Source of the DNA: Anaerolineales bacterium
GTDB taxonomy: Bacteria; Chloroflexota; Anaerolineae; Anaerolineales; Villigracilaceae
DNA: 64,000 nt
Direction of reading: 5' to 3'
NCBI GenBank assembly: GCA_016789305.1
Contig: JAEURJ010000014.1
Location: 496,001-560,000, forward strand
The notes below the pieces were generated by a model, which ran no database searches, was not told the origin of the DNA, and saw only the letters and a list, made by a program, of their open reading frames with translations. Shown here piece by piece: positions 35,147-44,189 of this stretch (positions are counted from its first letter, which is position 1; the number at the start of each line of letters is the position of its first letter). Both the position numbers and the translations under genes were made by a program.

Positions 35147-36059
35147 AAAATGGATGGCAGGCCTGATAATTTTATTGTTCGGCGTCATCGCCTGTAAAGC
35201 AAACAAACAGGATCTCACATCAATCACTGAGACTCGAATTTTAAATCACGGCGGACTTGAACGAAGTTACATTCTGTATATCCCCGCTTCCGTCAGGCAG
35301 GATCAACCTGCCCCGCTTGTGTTTGTCCTTCATGGTGGAACAGGCAACGCAGAAAGTGCCATTCGCATGAGCGGATTTAATAAAGTCGCCGATCAGAATG
35401 GTTTTATTGCCGTCTTTCCAAACGGAACAGGGCGTTTAAGCGACGACAAGTTACTTACCTGGAACGGAGGTACCTGTTGTGGATACGCCCAGAAAAACGA
35501 CGTGGACGATGTTGGGTTCATCCGGTCAGTCATCGCAGAGATCGAAACGACCGCAAGTATTGACCCAAAACGGATTTATGCTACGGGAATGTCCAACGGC
35601 GGAATTATGTCCTATCGGCTGGCTTGCGAAGCGTCCGATCTGTTTGCGGCCATCGCGCCGGTTGCGGGAACATTAAATTTCCCACCATGCAATCCTTCAG
35701 AAAGTGTCTCAGTGATCGATTTTCATGGAACGGCAGATCAAAACCTTCCGTATGAAGGAGGCTTCGGCTCAGAGTCACTGGTGGACGTGGATTTCGTGTC
35801 TGTGAAAGATTCCGTCGAATTTTGGGTTTCATTCAACGAGTGCGAGTCTCGACCACTGACTGACCTGGAAGACACCATCCAACACGACACATGGACGGGA
35901 TGCGACAACACCTCCGCAGTGGAACTGTACACGATCATCGGCGGCGGCCATGCATGGCCCGGTGGCGGCTCAGGCTGGCCGGGTTCCGATCAGCCAACCG
36001 ACATCATCTCCGCTTCGGAATTGATTTGGGAATTTTTTGCAGCACACCCCAAACCATAA
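35136..36059 (+). CDS. Secreted esterase of the PHB-depolymerase/feruloyl-esterase family
   Basis: 307 residues. The signal peptide has a lipobox-like VIAC (about residue 20), so it is probably a lipoprotein. Alpha/beta-hydrolase motifs: oxyanion PLVFVLHGGTGN (about 55-66), nucleophile GMSNGG (about 152-157), the Asp block DFHGTADQNLPY and the catalytic His in GGGHAWPGG (about 270). Members of COG3509 release hydroxyalkanoates or ferulate esters. The substrate is unknown. Its first 11 bases overlap the previous gene. Confidence 0.88.
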   Translation: MANKKWMAGLIILLFGVIACKANKQDLTSITETRILNHGGLERSYILYIPASVRQDQPAPLVFVLHGGTGNAESAIRMSGFNKVADQNGFIAVFPNGTGRLSDDKLLTWNGGTCCGYAQKNDVDDVGFIRSVIAEIETTASIDPKRIYATGMSNGGIMSYRLACEASDLFAAIAPVAGTLNFPPCNPSESVSVIDFHGTADQNLPYEGGFGSESLVDVDFVSVKDSVEFWVSFNECESRPLTDLEDTIQHDTWTGCDNTSAVELYTIIGGGHAWPGGGSGWPGSDQPTDIISASELIWEFFAAHPKP

Positions 36060-36140
36060 GTTATTTACATGGAAAGAAAATGGGATTTAATGGTAAAAAT
36101 GGCAAGGGAAGAAGCTCAAAAAAACAAGGAGTGATATAAC

Positions 36141-36878
36141 ATGGAAAAATATTTTGCCCTCGTATATGATGGGCCGCCTTTTGTGCTCTTCGGCACGACA
36201 CATTTGACAGCACTTGTCATTATTGCACTGTTTTGTTTTTCCTTTCTATATTTTCGCAAGGTGTGGGGTGAAAAAGAAAAAAGGACCGTCCGCTGGGCGT
36301 TTGCCATTGCAATCGTAGTGAACGAATTGTCCCTGCATGTTTGGTCAGCGTATTGGGGAATTTGGAATATCCAAACGATGCTTCCGCTTCATATGTGTGC
36401 CGTTCTCATTTGGCTGTCTTCCTACATGCTGATCACAAGAAATTACTCAATTTATGAATTCGTCTACTTCATGGGATTCGGTGGTGCCATGCAAGCTGTG
36501 CTTACCCCGGCGGATGCGGCTGCATATAACTTCCCCCACTTTCGCATTCTGCAAACCTTTATTGCACATGGACTGTTGATCAACATTGCCATCTACATGA
36601 CCGTGGTGGAGGGATTCCGCCCCACCTTGCAGTCGTTCAAACGTGTTTTTATCTGGACCAACATCTATATGATTCCCGTATTTTTCATTAATCTGGCAAT
36701 TGGCAGCAACTATCTCTTCGTTGCGGGAAAACCAAACTTCCCCACCTTGTTGGACATGCTCGCACCCTGGCCCTGGTATATTATTGAACTCGAAGCGATC
36801 GGATTTGCCATTTTCTTCGTGCTTTATCTCCCGTTCTTAATCAAGGACCTGCAACAAAGGTCCCCGCAAACCGCATGA
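36141..36878 (+). CDS. TIGR02206 (YwaF-like) membrane protein
   Basis: 245 residues, seven predicted helices. The TIGR02206 family signature is in the middle: PLHMCAVLIWLSS (about 84-96), MGFGGAMQAVLTP (about 115-127) and a late PWPWYI block. The role is unknown. AAGGAGTG gives a good ribosome site. The stop codon is part of the following terminator. Confidence 0.85.
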   Translation: MEKYFALVYDGPPFVLFGTTHLTALVIIALFCFSFLYFRKVWGEKEKRTVRWAFAIAIVVNELSLHVWSAYWGIWNIQTMLPLHMCAVLIWLSSYMLITRNYSIYEFVYFMGFGGAMQAVLTPADAAAYNFPHFRILQTFIAHGLLINIAIYMTVVEGFRPTLQSFKRVFIWTNIYMIPVFFINLAIGSNYLFVAGKPNFPTLLDMLAPWPWYIIELEAIGFAIFFVLYLPFLIKDLQQRSPQTA

Positions 36879-36916
36879 GAAATAGTCCCAAAGAATCTTT
36901 CTTTGGGACTATTTCT
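36878..36916 (+). terminator. Terminator after the YwaF-like gene
   Basis: 16-bp perfect stem 36878-36893 with 36901-36916, 7-base loop, then TTTGTTG. Immediately precedes the tyrosine operon. Confidence 0.85.
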
Positions 36917-36975
36917 TTGTTGCGAACAAATATCCTTTATCGTAAAATCATGGCAACCCAACCAAAGGAGGAAGG

Positions 36976-38100
36976 ATGACCAAATTGAATACCGATTCCC
37001 GTCCGATGACCGAGGAGGCTGATTTCCTGCAAATCAAGTCTGTTGACCATGTCCACTTTTACGTGGGCAATGCCAAACACGCCATGTATTGGTGGTGGAA
37101 AGGCTTTGGCTTCAAACCGGTCGCCTATTCCGGGCTTGAGACTGGCAACCGCGATTTTGCTTCCTATGTTCTTGAATCAGGACAGGCGCGTTTTGTCGTC
37201 TCTGCGCCTTATTCCCCGAGCAGTCCGCTTGCATCCCATCATATGGTGCATGGGGATGGCATTAAAGTCATCGCTTTGGAAGTGGACGATGTGGAAAAAG
37301 CATGGCAGGCGACCACCTCCCGTGGCGGAAAATCTGCCTGGGCGCCGCGCGAAGAGAAGGATGATTTCGGTATTTACCGCACCTCCGCCATTTATACCTA
37401 TGGTGAAACACTGCACGTCTTTGTGGATCGTGCCGATTACAAAGGTGCTTTCGCTCCCACGTACAAACCTTTAAAATACGAAGCTGACTCCACCGGGCTT
37501 GCCGCCATCGATCACATTGTGGGCAATGTGCAGCTTGGCAAGATGAATCACTGGGTCAATTTTTATCATCAGGTGATGGGCTTCCGCCAACTGATGCACT
37601 TTGATGATAAAGACATCTCCACCGAATATTCCGCGTTGATGTCCAAGGTGATGCAAAACGGGAACGGACGTGTAAAATTCCCGATCAACGAGCCCGCCGA
37701 AGGCAAACGCAAAAGTCAGATCGAGGAATATCTCGATTACTATCTCTCCCCCGGTGCACAGCACATTGCCATCATCACCGGCGATATCCTCACCACCATT
37801 GAAAAACTCCGCAGGAACGGCGTGGAATTTTTACGCGTTCCCGATACGTATTACGAAATGCTGCCCGACCGCATTGGCAAGATCAAGGAAGATTACAAGG
37901 CAATTCAGGAACTTGGCATCCTCGTTGATAAGGACGACGAAGGCTACCTGCTTCAAATTTTCAGCAAACCCATTCAGGACCGCCCCACCATGTTCGTCGA
38001 AGTCATTCAACGTCACGGTGCCCAGGGGTTTGGCAAGGGAAATTTCAAGGCCCTGTTCGAATCGCTGGAAGTGGAACAAGAACGACGCGGCAATTTATGA
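36976..38100 (+). CDS. hppD: 4-hydroxyphenylpyruvate dioxygenase
   Basis: 374 residues, full length. Two vicinal-oxygen-chelate halves: VDHVHFYVGNAKHA at the start and IDHIVGNVQLGKM (about 177) that gives the first iron His. A second His is in AQHIAIIT (about 260) and the Glu in FVEVIQRHG (about 340). It converts 4-hydroxyphenylpyruvate to homogentisate in tyrosine breakdown. AGGAGG starts the ribosome site. First gene of a packed operon reaching 44896; the next start overlaps its stop (ATGA). Confidence 0.96.
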   Translation: MTKLNTDSRPMTEEADFLQIKSVDHVHFYVGNAKHAMYWWWKGFGFKPVAYSGLETGNRDFASYVLESGQARFVVSAPYSPSSPLASHHMVHGDGIKVIALEVDDVEKAWQATTSRGGKSAWAPREEKDDFGIYRTSAIYTYGETLHVFVDRADYKGAFAPTYKPLKYEADSTGLAAIDHIVGNVQLGKMNHWVNFYHQVMGFRQLMHFDDKDISTEYSALMSKVMQNGNGRVKFPINEPAEGKRKSQIEEYLDYYLSPGAQHIAIITGDILTTIEKLRRNGVEFLRVPDTYYEMLPDRIGKIKEDYKAIQELGILVDKDDEGYLLQIFSKPIQDRPTMFVEVIQRHGAQGFGKGNFKALFESLEVEQERRGNL

Positions 38101-38981
38101 TCTTCGCGACAATTGAAACGCCTCGTGCGGGACCTGTGCCTGCTCTCGTTAAAAATGGCAGAGTCCACCCTTTGCCATTTCAAGACATGCACGAAGTCGT
38201 TGAAGCCGGCGCGGAGGAAGCGGCACGACAGGCTTCCGAAGCATCCTTTGCAGAAAGTGAAGTCCGCTTCCTTGCGCCGATTCAACCAACCACACTGCGT
38301 GATGCCTACGCGTTCGAACAGCATGTAAAAACCGCCAATCAAAACCGTGGACGGGAAGTACCGGAAGAGTGGTATCAATTCCCGGTCTTTTATTTTACAA
38401 ATCCCAACAGCATCTTTGGCCCGGAGGATGAAATCCCCTATCCGCATTACACCGATGCATTGGATTTCGAGTTGGAAATCGCTGCAGTGATCGGCAAAGC
38501 AGGCATTAACATTAAACCCGAGAATGCCCAATCGCACATCTTTGGCTATACGATATTCAACGATTGGTCAGCACGGGATGTGCAACGCGCTGAAATGAAG
38601 GTTGGTTTGGGTCCAGCCAAGGGGAAGGACTTCGCCTCGTCTTTGGGACCAGTCATCGCGACGGGCGAAGCGCTTGTCGATCGTGCAGTCAGAAGACCGG
38701 GCGTGTTCGATCTCAAGATGGTAGCGAGAGTCAACGGCGTTGAAATATCCAAAGGGAATTTCAAAGATATCTATTGGTCGTTCGGCGAGATCCTCGCCAG
38801 AGCATCTGATCATGCCGAACTGCACCCCGGCGATGTGATCGGCTCTGGAACAGTGGGAACAGGCTGCCTGCTCGAACTCACCAGGACACAAGGGCCATGG
38901 TTGAATGCAGGCGATGTGGTTGAATTGGAAATTGAAAAAATCGGAACACTAAAAAATATTATCGGAGGGAAGCAAGAATGA
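38097..38981 (+). CDS. Fumarylacetoacetate hydrolase-family protein
   Basis: 294 residues. The FAH fold core includes ALDFELEIAAVIGKAG (metal Glu residues, about 120-135), IFNDWSARDVQ (Asp, about 157), GPAKGKDFASSLGPVI and PGDVIGSGTVGTGC. Placed between HPPD and homogentisate dioxygenase, it most likely does the last step, releasing fumarate and acetoacetate. No maleylacetoacetate isomerase is visible in the window, so the step before it must be spontaneous or encoded elsewhere. Confidence 0.92.
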   Translation: MIFATIETPRAGPVPALVKNGRVHPLPFQDMHEVVEAGAEEAARQASEASFAESEVRFLAPIQPTTLRDAYAFEQHVKTANQNRGREVPEEWYQFPVFYFTNPNSIFGPEDEIPYPHYTDALDFELEIAAVIGKAGINIKPENAQSHIFGYTIFNDWSARDVQRAEMKVGLGPAKGKDFASSLGPVIATGEALVDRAVRRPGVFDLKMVARVNGVEISKGNFKDIYWSFGEILARASDHAELHPGDVIGSGTVGTGCLLELTRTQGPWLNAGDVVELEIEKIGTLKNIIGGKQE

Positions 38982-39838
38982 GAAAAAAGTTATTCGGGGT
39001 GGTCGTTTTATTTTTGGCAATGCTTGCATGTGGATTAAACCCGTCAACACCTGGACCGGCTGAACAACCCGGGATAGAAACCGTGGTTGCCGCCACAATG
39101 GCGGCCATAACAGCAAGCGCACCCGACGCATCAGCAACACAAGATGGCGGACAATTGACGCCGGATGGAACCACGATAAACACGGCTGAGGCTTCATTTC
39201 TGATCCCCAATGGGATCGCGAACGATGCAACTTCGGCGATGACCACTGATGTGGAGTATCCATACATCAATCCGTCCAATGGAGATATGCCACAGCACAT
39301 AAAATTCACCTTGAACCTTTATGCGTTGAATGGAACCCAGTATCAACCGCACATCCTGATCTTTCGTTCAGCAGAGTATGCGCAATACAGCGAAAAAACC
39401 GCCGGGGTGATTAACACCCTGCAGACCCAACAATACATTGACGGTCAGCCGCTGCCTGAAAGTTTAAACAGCGAATTCAGCACTCAGGTCCATGCGGTTA
39501 ACTTCAAGAATGGTCATGGGGTCCGCTATCTTACACAGGTGTTCACAAACTTCCTTCCGGTAAACAACAGGGATCTGTTTTACTATTATCAGGGAACGAC
39601 AGACGACGGCCAATATTACGTTCAAGCTATTTTGCCCATCAATGCCCCCTTCCTTGCAGCAGACGACAATCCAAACACGTCATTGCCTGCAGATGGCATT
39701 CCTTTCAACATGGACGATTTTAGTGGATATCTCGGCACCGTCGGCCAAAAGATCAACGCCACCGACTCGTTTTCATTTACCCCGTACCTGGACCATCTCG
39801 ATGCCATGATGGAATCTTTACAAGTGACAGGATTTTAA
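38978..39838 (+). CDS. Lipoprotein, member 1 of a local three-member family
   Basis: 286 residues. The signal peptide ends at lipobox AMLAC (about residue 16), then comes a short Pro/Thr/Ala linker, then a globular domain (about 65-286). Marks shared with the genes at 39844 and 41566 are GDMPQHIKFTLN near the start, a middle GHGVRYLTQ, the YYYQGTTDDGQYYV block and a closing LDHLDAMMESLQV helix. Its ATG overlaps the FAH stop (ATGA), so it is cotranscribed with a cytoplasmic catabolic pathway. The function is unknown and it is expected on the outer face. Confidence 0.85.
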   Translation: MRKKLFGVVVLFLAMLACGLNPSTPGPAEQPGIETVVAATMAAITASAPDASATQDGGQLTPDGTTINTAEASFLIPNGIANDATSAMTTDVEYPYINPSNGDMPQHIKFTLNLYALNGTQYQPHILIFRSAEYAQYSEKTAGVINTLQTQQYIDGQPLPESLNSEFSTQVHAVNFKNGHGVRYLTQVFTNFLPVNNRDLFYYYQGTTDDGQYYVQAILPINAPFLAADDNPNTSLPADGIPFNMDDFSGYLGTVGQKINATDSFSFTPYLDHLDAMMESLQVTGF

Positions 39839-39843
39839 ACAGC

Positions 39844-40665
39844 ATGAAAAAATTTTTTCTATTTGCCTGGCTCGCAGTTTTTATCCTGTCAGCTTGTAAT
39901 TTACCCGGGGGATCCGCCGCACCAACTCAAATCAGCGTGGAACCGGCTGTGGAACAATCACAGGGAATCGCTATTTCTTTTCAAAATATCAGCTTTATTA
40001 TCCCGGATGGCCTGGCAGAAACCGTAACCTCGGAAATCATCCCACTTATGGATGATACCAACAGCGGACCGTGGGGCGTCGCACCCGAACATATCGAGAT
40101 CACGTTAAACGAATATCCTCTATCGATCAAGATATTCAAACCAACAATTCACCTTTATCCTGCCAAGGAATATGCCGCAGCCAATTCGTGGGCCGAAAGC
40201 AGCATTACACGCCTGCAAGATGTTTTGGCAAACCCCTCCGTACCGCTTACAAATGACAACCTTCCCACCATCCCATTCAATGGAGCGGCGGCGCAACAAT
40301 ATGCCGCACAAGCAAAATTAATTGAATTCAACGGCGGGACCGGCGTGCGCATGATTTCACAGTATGGTCAGTTCCCCGGACCCATTATCAGAGATAACAG
40401 TTTTTATCATTATGAAGGTCTGACCAGCGACGGAAAATACATGGTTGCCATTCTGTTTCCTGTCATTTTGCCGCTACAAACCACCGCAGATAATACGTCC
40501 GCAGACGGGATTTTATATCCGAGCGACATTACAGATACCGATGGGCTGACCGTTTATTACCAAGGGATTACAGAGAAGTTAAATGCAGCCGAAGCGGCTA
40601 CGTTCCAACCATCCCTCACTTTGCTCGATGCCCTGGTTCAATCAATAACCGTCAGCAGTCCGTAG
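39844..40665 (+). CDS. Lipoprotein, member 2 of the local family
   Basis: 273 residues. Lipobox LSAC (about residue 17), short linker, then the same domain as 38978: WGVAPEHIEITLNEYPL, GGTGVRMISQYG, HYEGLTSDGKYMV and the last helix LLDALVQSITV. It follows member 1 by only 5 bases and probably arose by tandem duplication. Role unknown. Confidence 0.85.
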   Translation: MKKFFLFAWLAVFILSACNLPGGSAAPTQISVEPAVEQSQGIAISFQNISFIIPDGLAETVTSEIIPLMDDTNSGPWGVAPEHIEITLNEYPLSIKIFKPTIHLYPAKEYAAANSWAESSITRLQDVLANPSVPLTNDNLPTIPFNGAAAQQYAAQAKLIEFNGGTGVRMISQYGQFPGPIIRDNSFYHYEGLTSDGKYMVAILFPVILPLQTTADNTSADGILYPSDITDTDGLTVYYQGITEKLNAAEAATFQPSLTLLDALVQSITVSSP

Positions 40666-40672
40666 AGGATTT

Positions 40673-41059
40673 ATGACTTCAGACAAAATCATCACAGTTC
40701 GTCCCAAAGGAGCATTTGTCTCGAAACAGCAATTGCCAAATTTTGAAGGCATCTCCGCACAAAGTGCAGGGACACAACATCTTTGCATGCATCTGGTGGT
40801 CATTCCACCCGGCGGAAGAGCCGTGGCTCATTATCATAACGGATACGAGACGACAATTTATATCGTCAAGGGCCGTGCCGAGACAAAATATGGCGACAAA
40901 CTCGAACAATCCAGCATCAACGAAGCCGGTGATTTTATTTATATCCCGCCAAATCTACCGCATCAACCCATCAACCTCAGCGAGACCGAAGAAGTGATCG
41001 CAGTTGTTGCCCGCAATGATCCCAACGAGCAGGAAAGCGTCGTGCTCTACAATCCATAG
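40673..41059 (+). CDS. Small cupin protein
   Basis: 128 residues, single cupin. Metal-ligand motif 1 VAHYHNGYETTIYIVKG (His, His, Glu, about 57-73) and motif 2 PPNLPHQPIN (His, about 97). It could be a small dioxygenase, isomerase or sensor. A role in the tyrosine route is suggested only by position, 7 bases after lipoprotein 2. Confidence 0.85.
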   Translation: MTSDKIITVRPKGAFVSKQQLPNFEGISAQSAGTQHLCMHLVVIPPGGRAVAHYHNGYETTIYIVKGRAETKYGDKLEQSSINEAGDFIYIPPNLPHQPINLSETEEVIAVVARNDPNEQESVVLYNP

Positions 41060-41067
41060 GAGATATC

Positions 41068-41550
41068 ATGAGAGATCAAAAATCAAACCTCGAAGAAGTA
41101 TACGATGACGAAGTATTTCAGGTACTGCTGGATTACGAAGTCACAAGATCAAAAAGGTATCCCGCGCATATTTCCCTGGTGCACATTGAATTTATCCCCA
41201 GCGGTAATGACAAGGCCCTGCGTTTTGCTTCACAAGTATTCGCAACCGCCATCAATTCACACATGAGATCTGCGGACATTCCGTCCACCAAAGGAAACGA
41301 GTTCAAAATCCTGATGCCCGCAACAAGTACGAATGGGCTCAATGCCATTTGTGAAAGGCTGATCTCTGTCTTCAAAAACAGCTTCACCACAAAGGAAGGC
41401 CAGTCAATCGCCTTTTCCATCAACATCGGTGGAGTCTCGCACCCTGGCGGAGAATCCCTTTCCCGCGAATCATTTCTTGAATCTGCTCAGAGCGCCTTAA
41501 AACAATCAAAACAAAAGGGCCCAAACACCTACATCGTGATCGGCCAATAA
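41068..41550 (+). CDS. Degenerate GGDEF-fold protein
   Basis: 160 residues, a lone GGDEF-like domain without sensor. The usual GG(D/E)EF site reads KGNEF (about 75-79) and the metal-binding Asp region is VHIEFIPSG, so c-di-GMP synthesis is unlikely. The closing SINIGGVSHPGGESLSRES with ESAQSALKQSKQKGPN is the normal end of the fold. It may bind a nucleotide or partner. Lies inside the tyrosine operon. Confidence 0.78.
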   Translation: MRDQKSNLEEVYDDEVFQVLLDYEVTRSKRYPAHISLVHIEFIPSGNDKALRFASQVFATAINSHMRSADIPSTKGNEFKILMPATSTNGLNAICERLISVFKNSFTTKEGQSIAFSINIGGVSHPGGESLSRESFLESAQSALKQSKQKGPNTYIVIGQ

Positions 41551-41565
41551 ATCATTGGAGAATTA

Positions 41566-42378
41566 ATGAAATTGCGCAACACAGTTGTCTTCGCCAGCCT
41601 ATCCACCTTATTTCTTGCAGGCTGTAATATGGCGGTGCCTCCTCCCACAGCAGGGACAACAAATATCCCGGCTGCCACAGAAGCAGCGGTAACAGCTCCA
41701 CAACCCACCGCAGAACACATCTTCAATTTTGATCCATTTGGAATTTCTGTTGGGTTTAATTACCCTGCTGGCTACACACAAGGTGTGACCGATCAATTCA
41801 TGCCGGTTTATGTACCGAATGCACCGTACGAAATTGCATACCCGCAACATGCCAGCATTGTTTTCACTGGATACAATGGCGACACTGCAAATATATCCAG
41901 CACTGGCATTCGTATTTTTCTCACATCAGAAGTGAACGCCATAGCTCCAGACGATGTAACAAAATTAAACGCCGTACTTGCAGGACAACTCGATCAGCGT
42001 GCAGACTTTCCGCACCTGGCAGGCGCTGGCAGTCTGATTGACGCGCAAGCCACTTTGCTCCCTTTTCAAAGCGGCAACGGCTATCGCTTTCTCATCTTAA
42101 GAAAGTTCGACGCATCCGCCCTGTCCGGAACATCAATGACCTATCTTTATCAAGGGTTGTCTCAGGATGGACAATACATGATTAGTTTCATTACCAATGT
42201 CGATGCACCATTTATTTCAGATCTCGTCACAGGTCAGGCGTTCAACTCTGACGATGAAGCCACCAGTTATAAAAATCAATTAAATGATCGCTTGAATACA
42301 GCCGACCCCAATCAGTTCAATCCCCCACTCACCACGCTCGACGCATTAGTTTTATCCATTGTCATTATACAAAAATAA
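41566..42378 (+). CDS. Lipoprotein, member 3 of the local family
   Basis: 270 residues. Lipobox LAGC (about residue 20), short Pro/Thr/Ala linker, then a domain with the family landmarks GNGYRFLILRKFD, YLYQGLSQDGQYMI and LTTLDALVLSIVI. It is more diverged than members 1 and 2. Located 15 bases after the degenerate GGDEF gene and 9 bases before homogentisate dioxygenase. Confidence 0.83.
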   Translation: MKLRNTVVFASLSTLFLAGCNMAVPPPTAGTTNIPAATEAAVTAPQPTAEHIFNFDPFGISVGFNYPAGYTQGVTDQFMPVYVPNAPYEIAYPQHASIVFTGYNGDTANISSTGIRIFLTSEVNAIAPDDVTKLNAVLAGQLDQRADFPHLAGAGSLIDAQATLLPFQSGNGYRFLILRKFDASALSGTSMTYLYQGLSQDGQYMISFITNVDAPFISDLVTGQAFNSDDEATSYKNQLNDRLNTADPNQFNPPLTTLDALVLSIVIIQK

Positions 42379-42387
42379 GGAGAAACC

Positions 42388-43548
42388 ATGCCCTTCTATC
42401 ACAAGCTCGGAGAAATCCCGCACAAGCGCCATACCCAATTTAAAAAGAAGAATGGCAAACTGTATCGCGAAGAACTCATGGGCCTTGAAGGATTTTCCTC
42501 CATCCAATCCATTCTGTATCACCATTTCCTGCCGCCGCGCATTCAAAAGATGGAAGACCTGGGTCCGGCCAAACCAGAATTTGTGGATTTTGGCCCGATC
42601 CGTCACCGCGCATTTCAAACGCATCAAACTCCGCTCGGTCCTGATCCTGTCACCGCACGGATCCCACTCCTTGGCAACAACGATGTCATTCTCGGAGTTT
42701 CCCGTTCCAAAAACAGCATGGACTATTTCTATCGGAACTCACAGGCGTATGAAACCTGGTGGGTCCATGATGGAAGCGGCACATTGAAAACGCAATTCGG
42801 CAATCTGCCATTTCGCAAAGGTGATTACATCGTCATCCCGTTTGGCACCACATGGCAAATGAAGCTGAACGAAGAGTGTAAATTCTTTACCATCGAAAAT
42901 CCAAGTCAGATCGAACCACCCAAACGTTACCGCAACAACTACGGCCAAATGCTCGAAAACGCCCCCTACTGCGAGCGTGACATCCGAGTCCCACAGGAGT
43001 TGGAAACGCATACCGAGCGGGGAGAGTTCGAGGTCCGCGTAAAGGTGCGTGACCGTATCTCCCGCCATATACTCGATTATCATCCCCACGATGTCGTCGG
43101 CTGGGACGGCTACCTTCATCCGTGGATATTCAACATCGAAGATTTTGAACCCATCACCGGCCGCATTCACCAACCACCGCCCGTTCACCAGACATTTGAC
43201 GGTCACAATTTCGTGGTTTGTTCCTTCGTCCCCCGTCTGTTCGACTATCATCCAGATGGGATTCCGGCACCATACAATCATTCAAACATTCAGTCTGACG
43301 AAGTCATCTATTATGCTGAAGGAAATTTTATGAGCCGCAAAGGCATTGACCGCAGCGACATCAGCCTGCACCCCTTTGGTCTGGCACACGGACCGCAGCC
43401 CGGCATGACCGAAGCCAGCATTGGCAAAACTGAAACTCAGGAGCTTGCTGTAATGGTCGACACCTTCCATCCATTGCAGCTCACGAAGCAATCCCTCGAA
43501 ATGGAAAAGCCGTACATGGAAACATGGCTGGAAGGCGATGGAGAATAA
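42388..43548 (+). CDS. hmgA: Homogentisate 1,2-dioxygenase
   Basis: 386 residues, shorter than the approximately 430 of eukaryotic and proteobacterial enzymes but like the shorter bacterial group. Conserved blocks: PFYHKLGEIPHKRHTQF at the start, then FEVRVKVRDRIS, HPWIFNIEDFEPITGRIHQPPP, and the iron-site region DEVIYYAEGNFMSRKG with SLHPFGLAHGPQPG. It opens homogentisate to maleylacetoacetate, joining the HPPD product to the FAH step. Confidence 0.95.
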   Translation: MPFYHKLGEIPHKRHTQFKKKNGKLYREELMGLEGFSSIQSILYHHFLPPRIQKMEDLGPAKPEFVDFGPIRHRAFQTHQTPLGPDPVTARIPLLGNNDVILGVSRSKNSMDYFYRNSQAYETWWVHDGSGTLKTQFGNLPFRKGDYIVIPFGTTWQMKLNEECKFFTIENPSQIEPPKRYRNNYGQMLENAPYCERDIRVPQELETHTERGEFEVRVKVRDRISRHILDYHPHDVVGWDGYLHPWIFNIEDFEPITGRIHQPPPVHQTFDGHNFVVCSFVPRLFDYHPDGIPAPYNHSNIQSDEVIYYAEGNFMSRKGIDRSDISLHPFGLAHGPQPGMTEASIGKTETQELAVMVDTFHPLQLTKQSLEMEKPYMETWLEGDGE

Positions 43549-43556
43549 AAACTTTA

Positions 43557-44189
43557 ATGGAAATCAACCCGGAGACTTTAACTCATCAATCCGTCTACAA
43601 AATTTTGACCGGGGCGATTCTTCCCCGACCGATCGGCTGGATCTCGACCGTTGACTTGGGTGGTCGCCCCAATCTGGCTCCATTTTCCTTCTTCAATGTC
43701 GTATGCTCCAACCCGCCAACAGTACTGTTTTGTCCCCTGGTTCGCGGAATTGATGGAAACAAAAAAGACACCTTAAACAACGTTCGAGCAACAAATGAAT
43801 TTGTAGTGAACATTGTCACTGAGGAATTGCTGCAGGCAATGAATGCCTCTTCGGTGGAAGCGCTGCCGGGATTCAATGAATTTGATTTCGCCGGGATAAC
43901 ACAGCAACCGTCTCAAAGGGTTCGTCCGCCGAGAGTTGCCGAGAGTCCGATTCATTTCGAGTGCAAGGTGCGCGAGATCATCGATATCAACGACGCGCCC
44001 GGCGGAGGATCCATCGTGATCGGCACAGTGCTGCACATTCACGCAGAAGACAGTGTCCTGCTTGGGGAGGATAAAATCAATTTAATGGCTCTCAGGCCCA
44101 TCGGTCGCCTGGCAGGAGGCGCATATAGTCGTGTGACCGATATTATCGAGTTGGAACGTCCAAAACACAAATTGGGAGAGAAATCATGA
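43557..44189 (+). CDS. Flavin reductase-like FMN-binding protein
   Basis: 210 residues. The split-barrel flavin-reductase domain opens LTGAILPRPIGWISTVDL and NLAPFSFFNVVCSNPP (about 18-50), where FMN binds, and has the late LHIHAEDSVLL. It could reduce flavin for a partner or act on an organic substrate. ATG 43557 lies 8 bases after the hmgA stop. An in-frame start at 43524 within hmgA is unlikely. Confidence 0.87.
   Translation: MEINPETLTHQSVYKILTGAILPRPIGWISTVDLGGRPNLAPFSFFNVVCSNPPTVLFCPLVRGIDGNKKDTLNNVRATNEFVVNIVTEELLQAMNASSVEALPGFNEFDFAGITQQPSQRVRPPRVAESPIHFECKVREIIDINDAPGGGSIVIGTVLHIHAEDSVLLGEDKINLMALRPIGRLAGGAYSRVTDIIELERPKHKLGEKS

Noticed and set aside
36069..36134. 21-codon ORF between the esterase and the YwaF-like gene
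   Set aside because: It starts 9 bases after the previous stop and ends over the next ribosome site, but has no ribosome site of its own and overlaps another equally good short frame (36080-36139). Not enough support.
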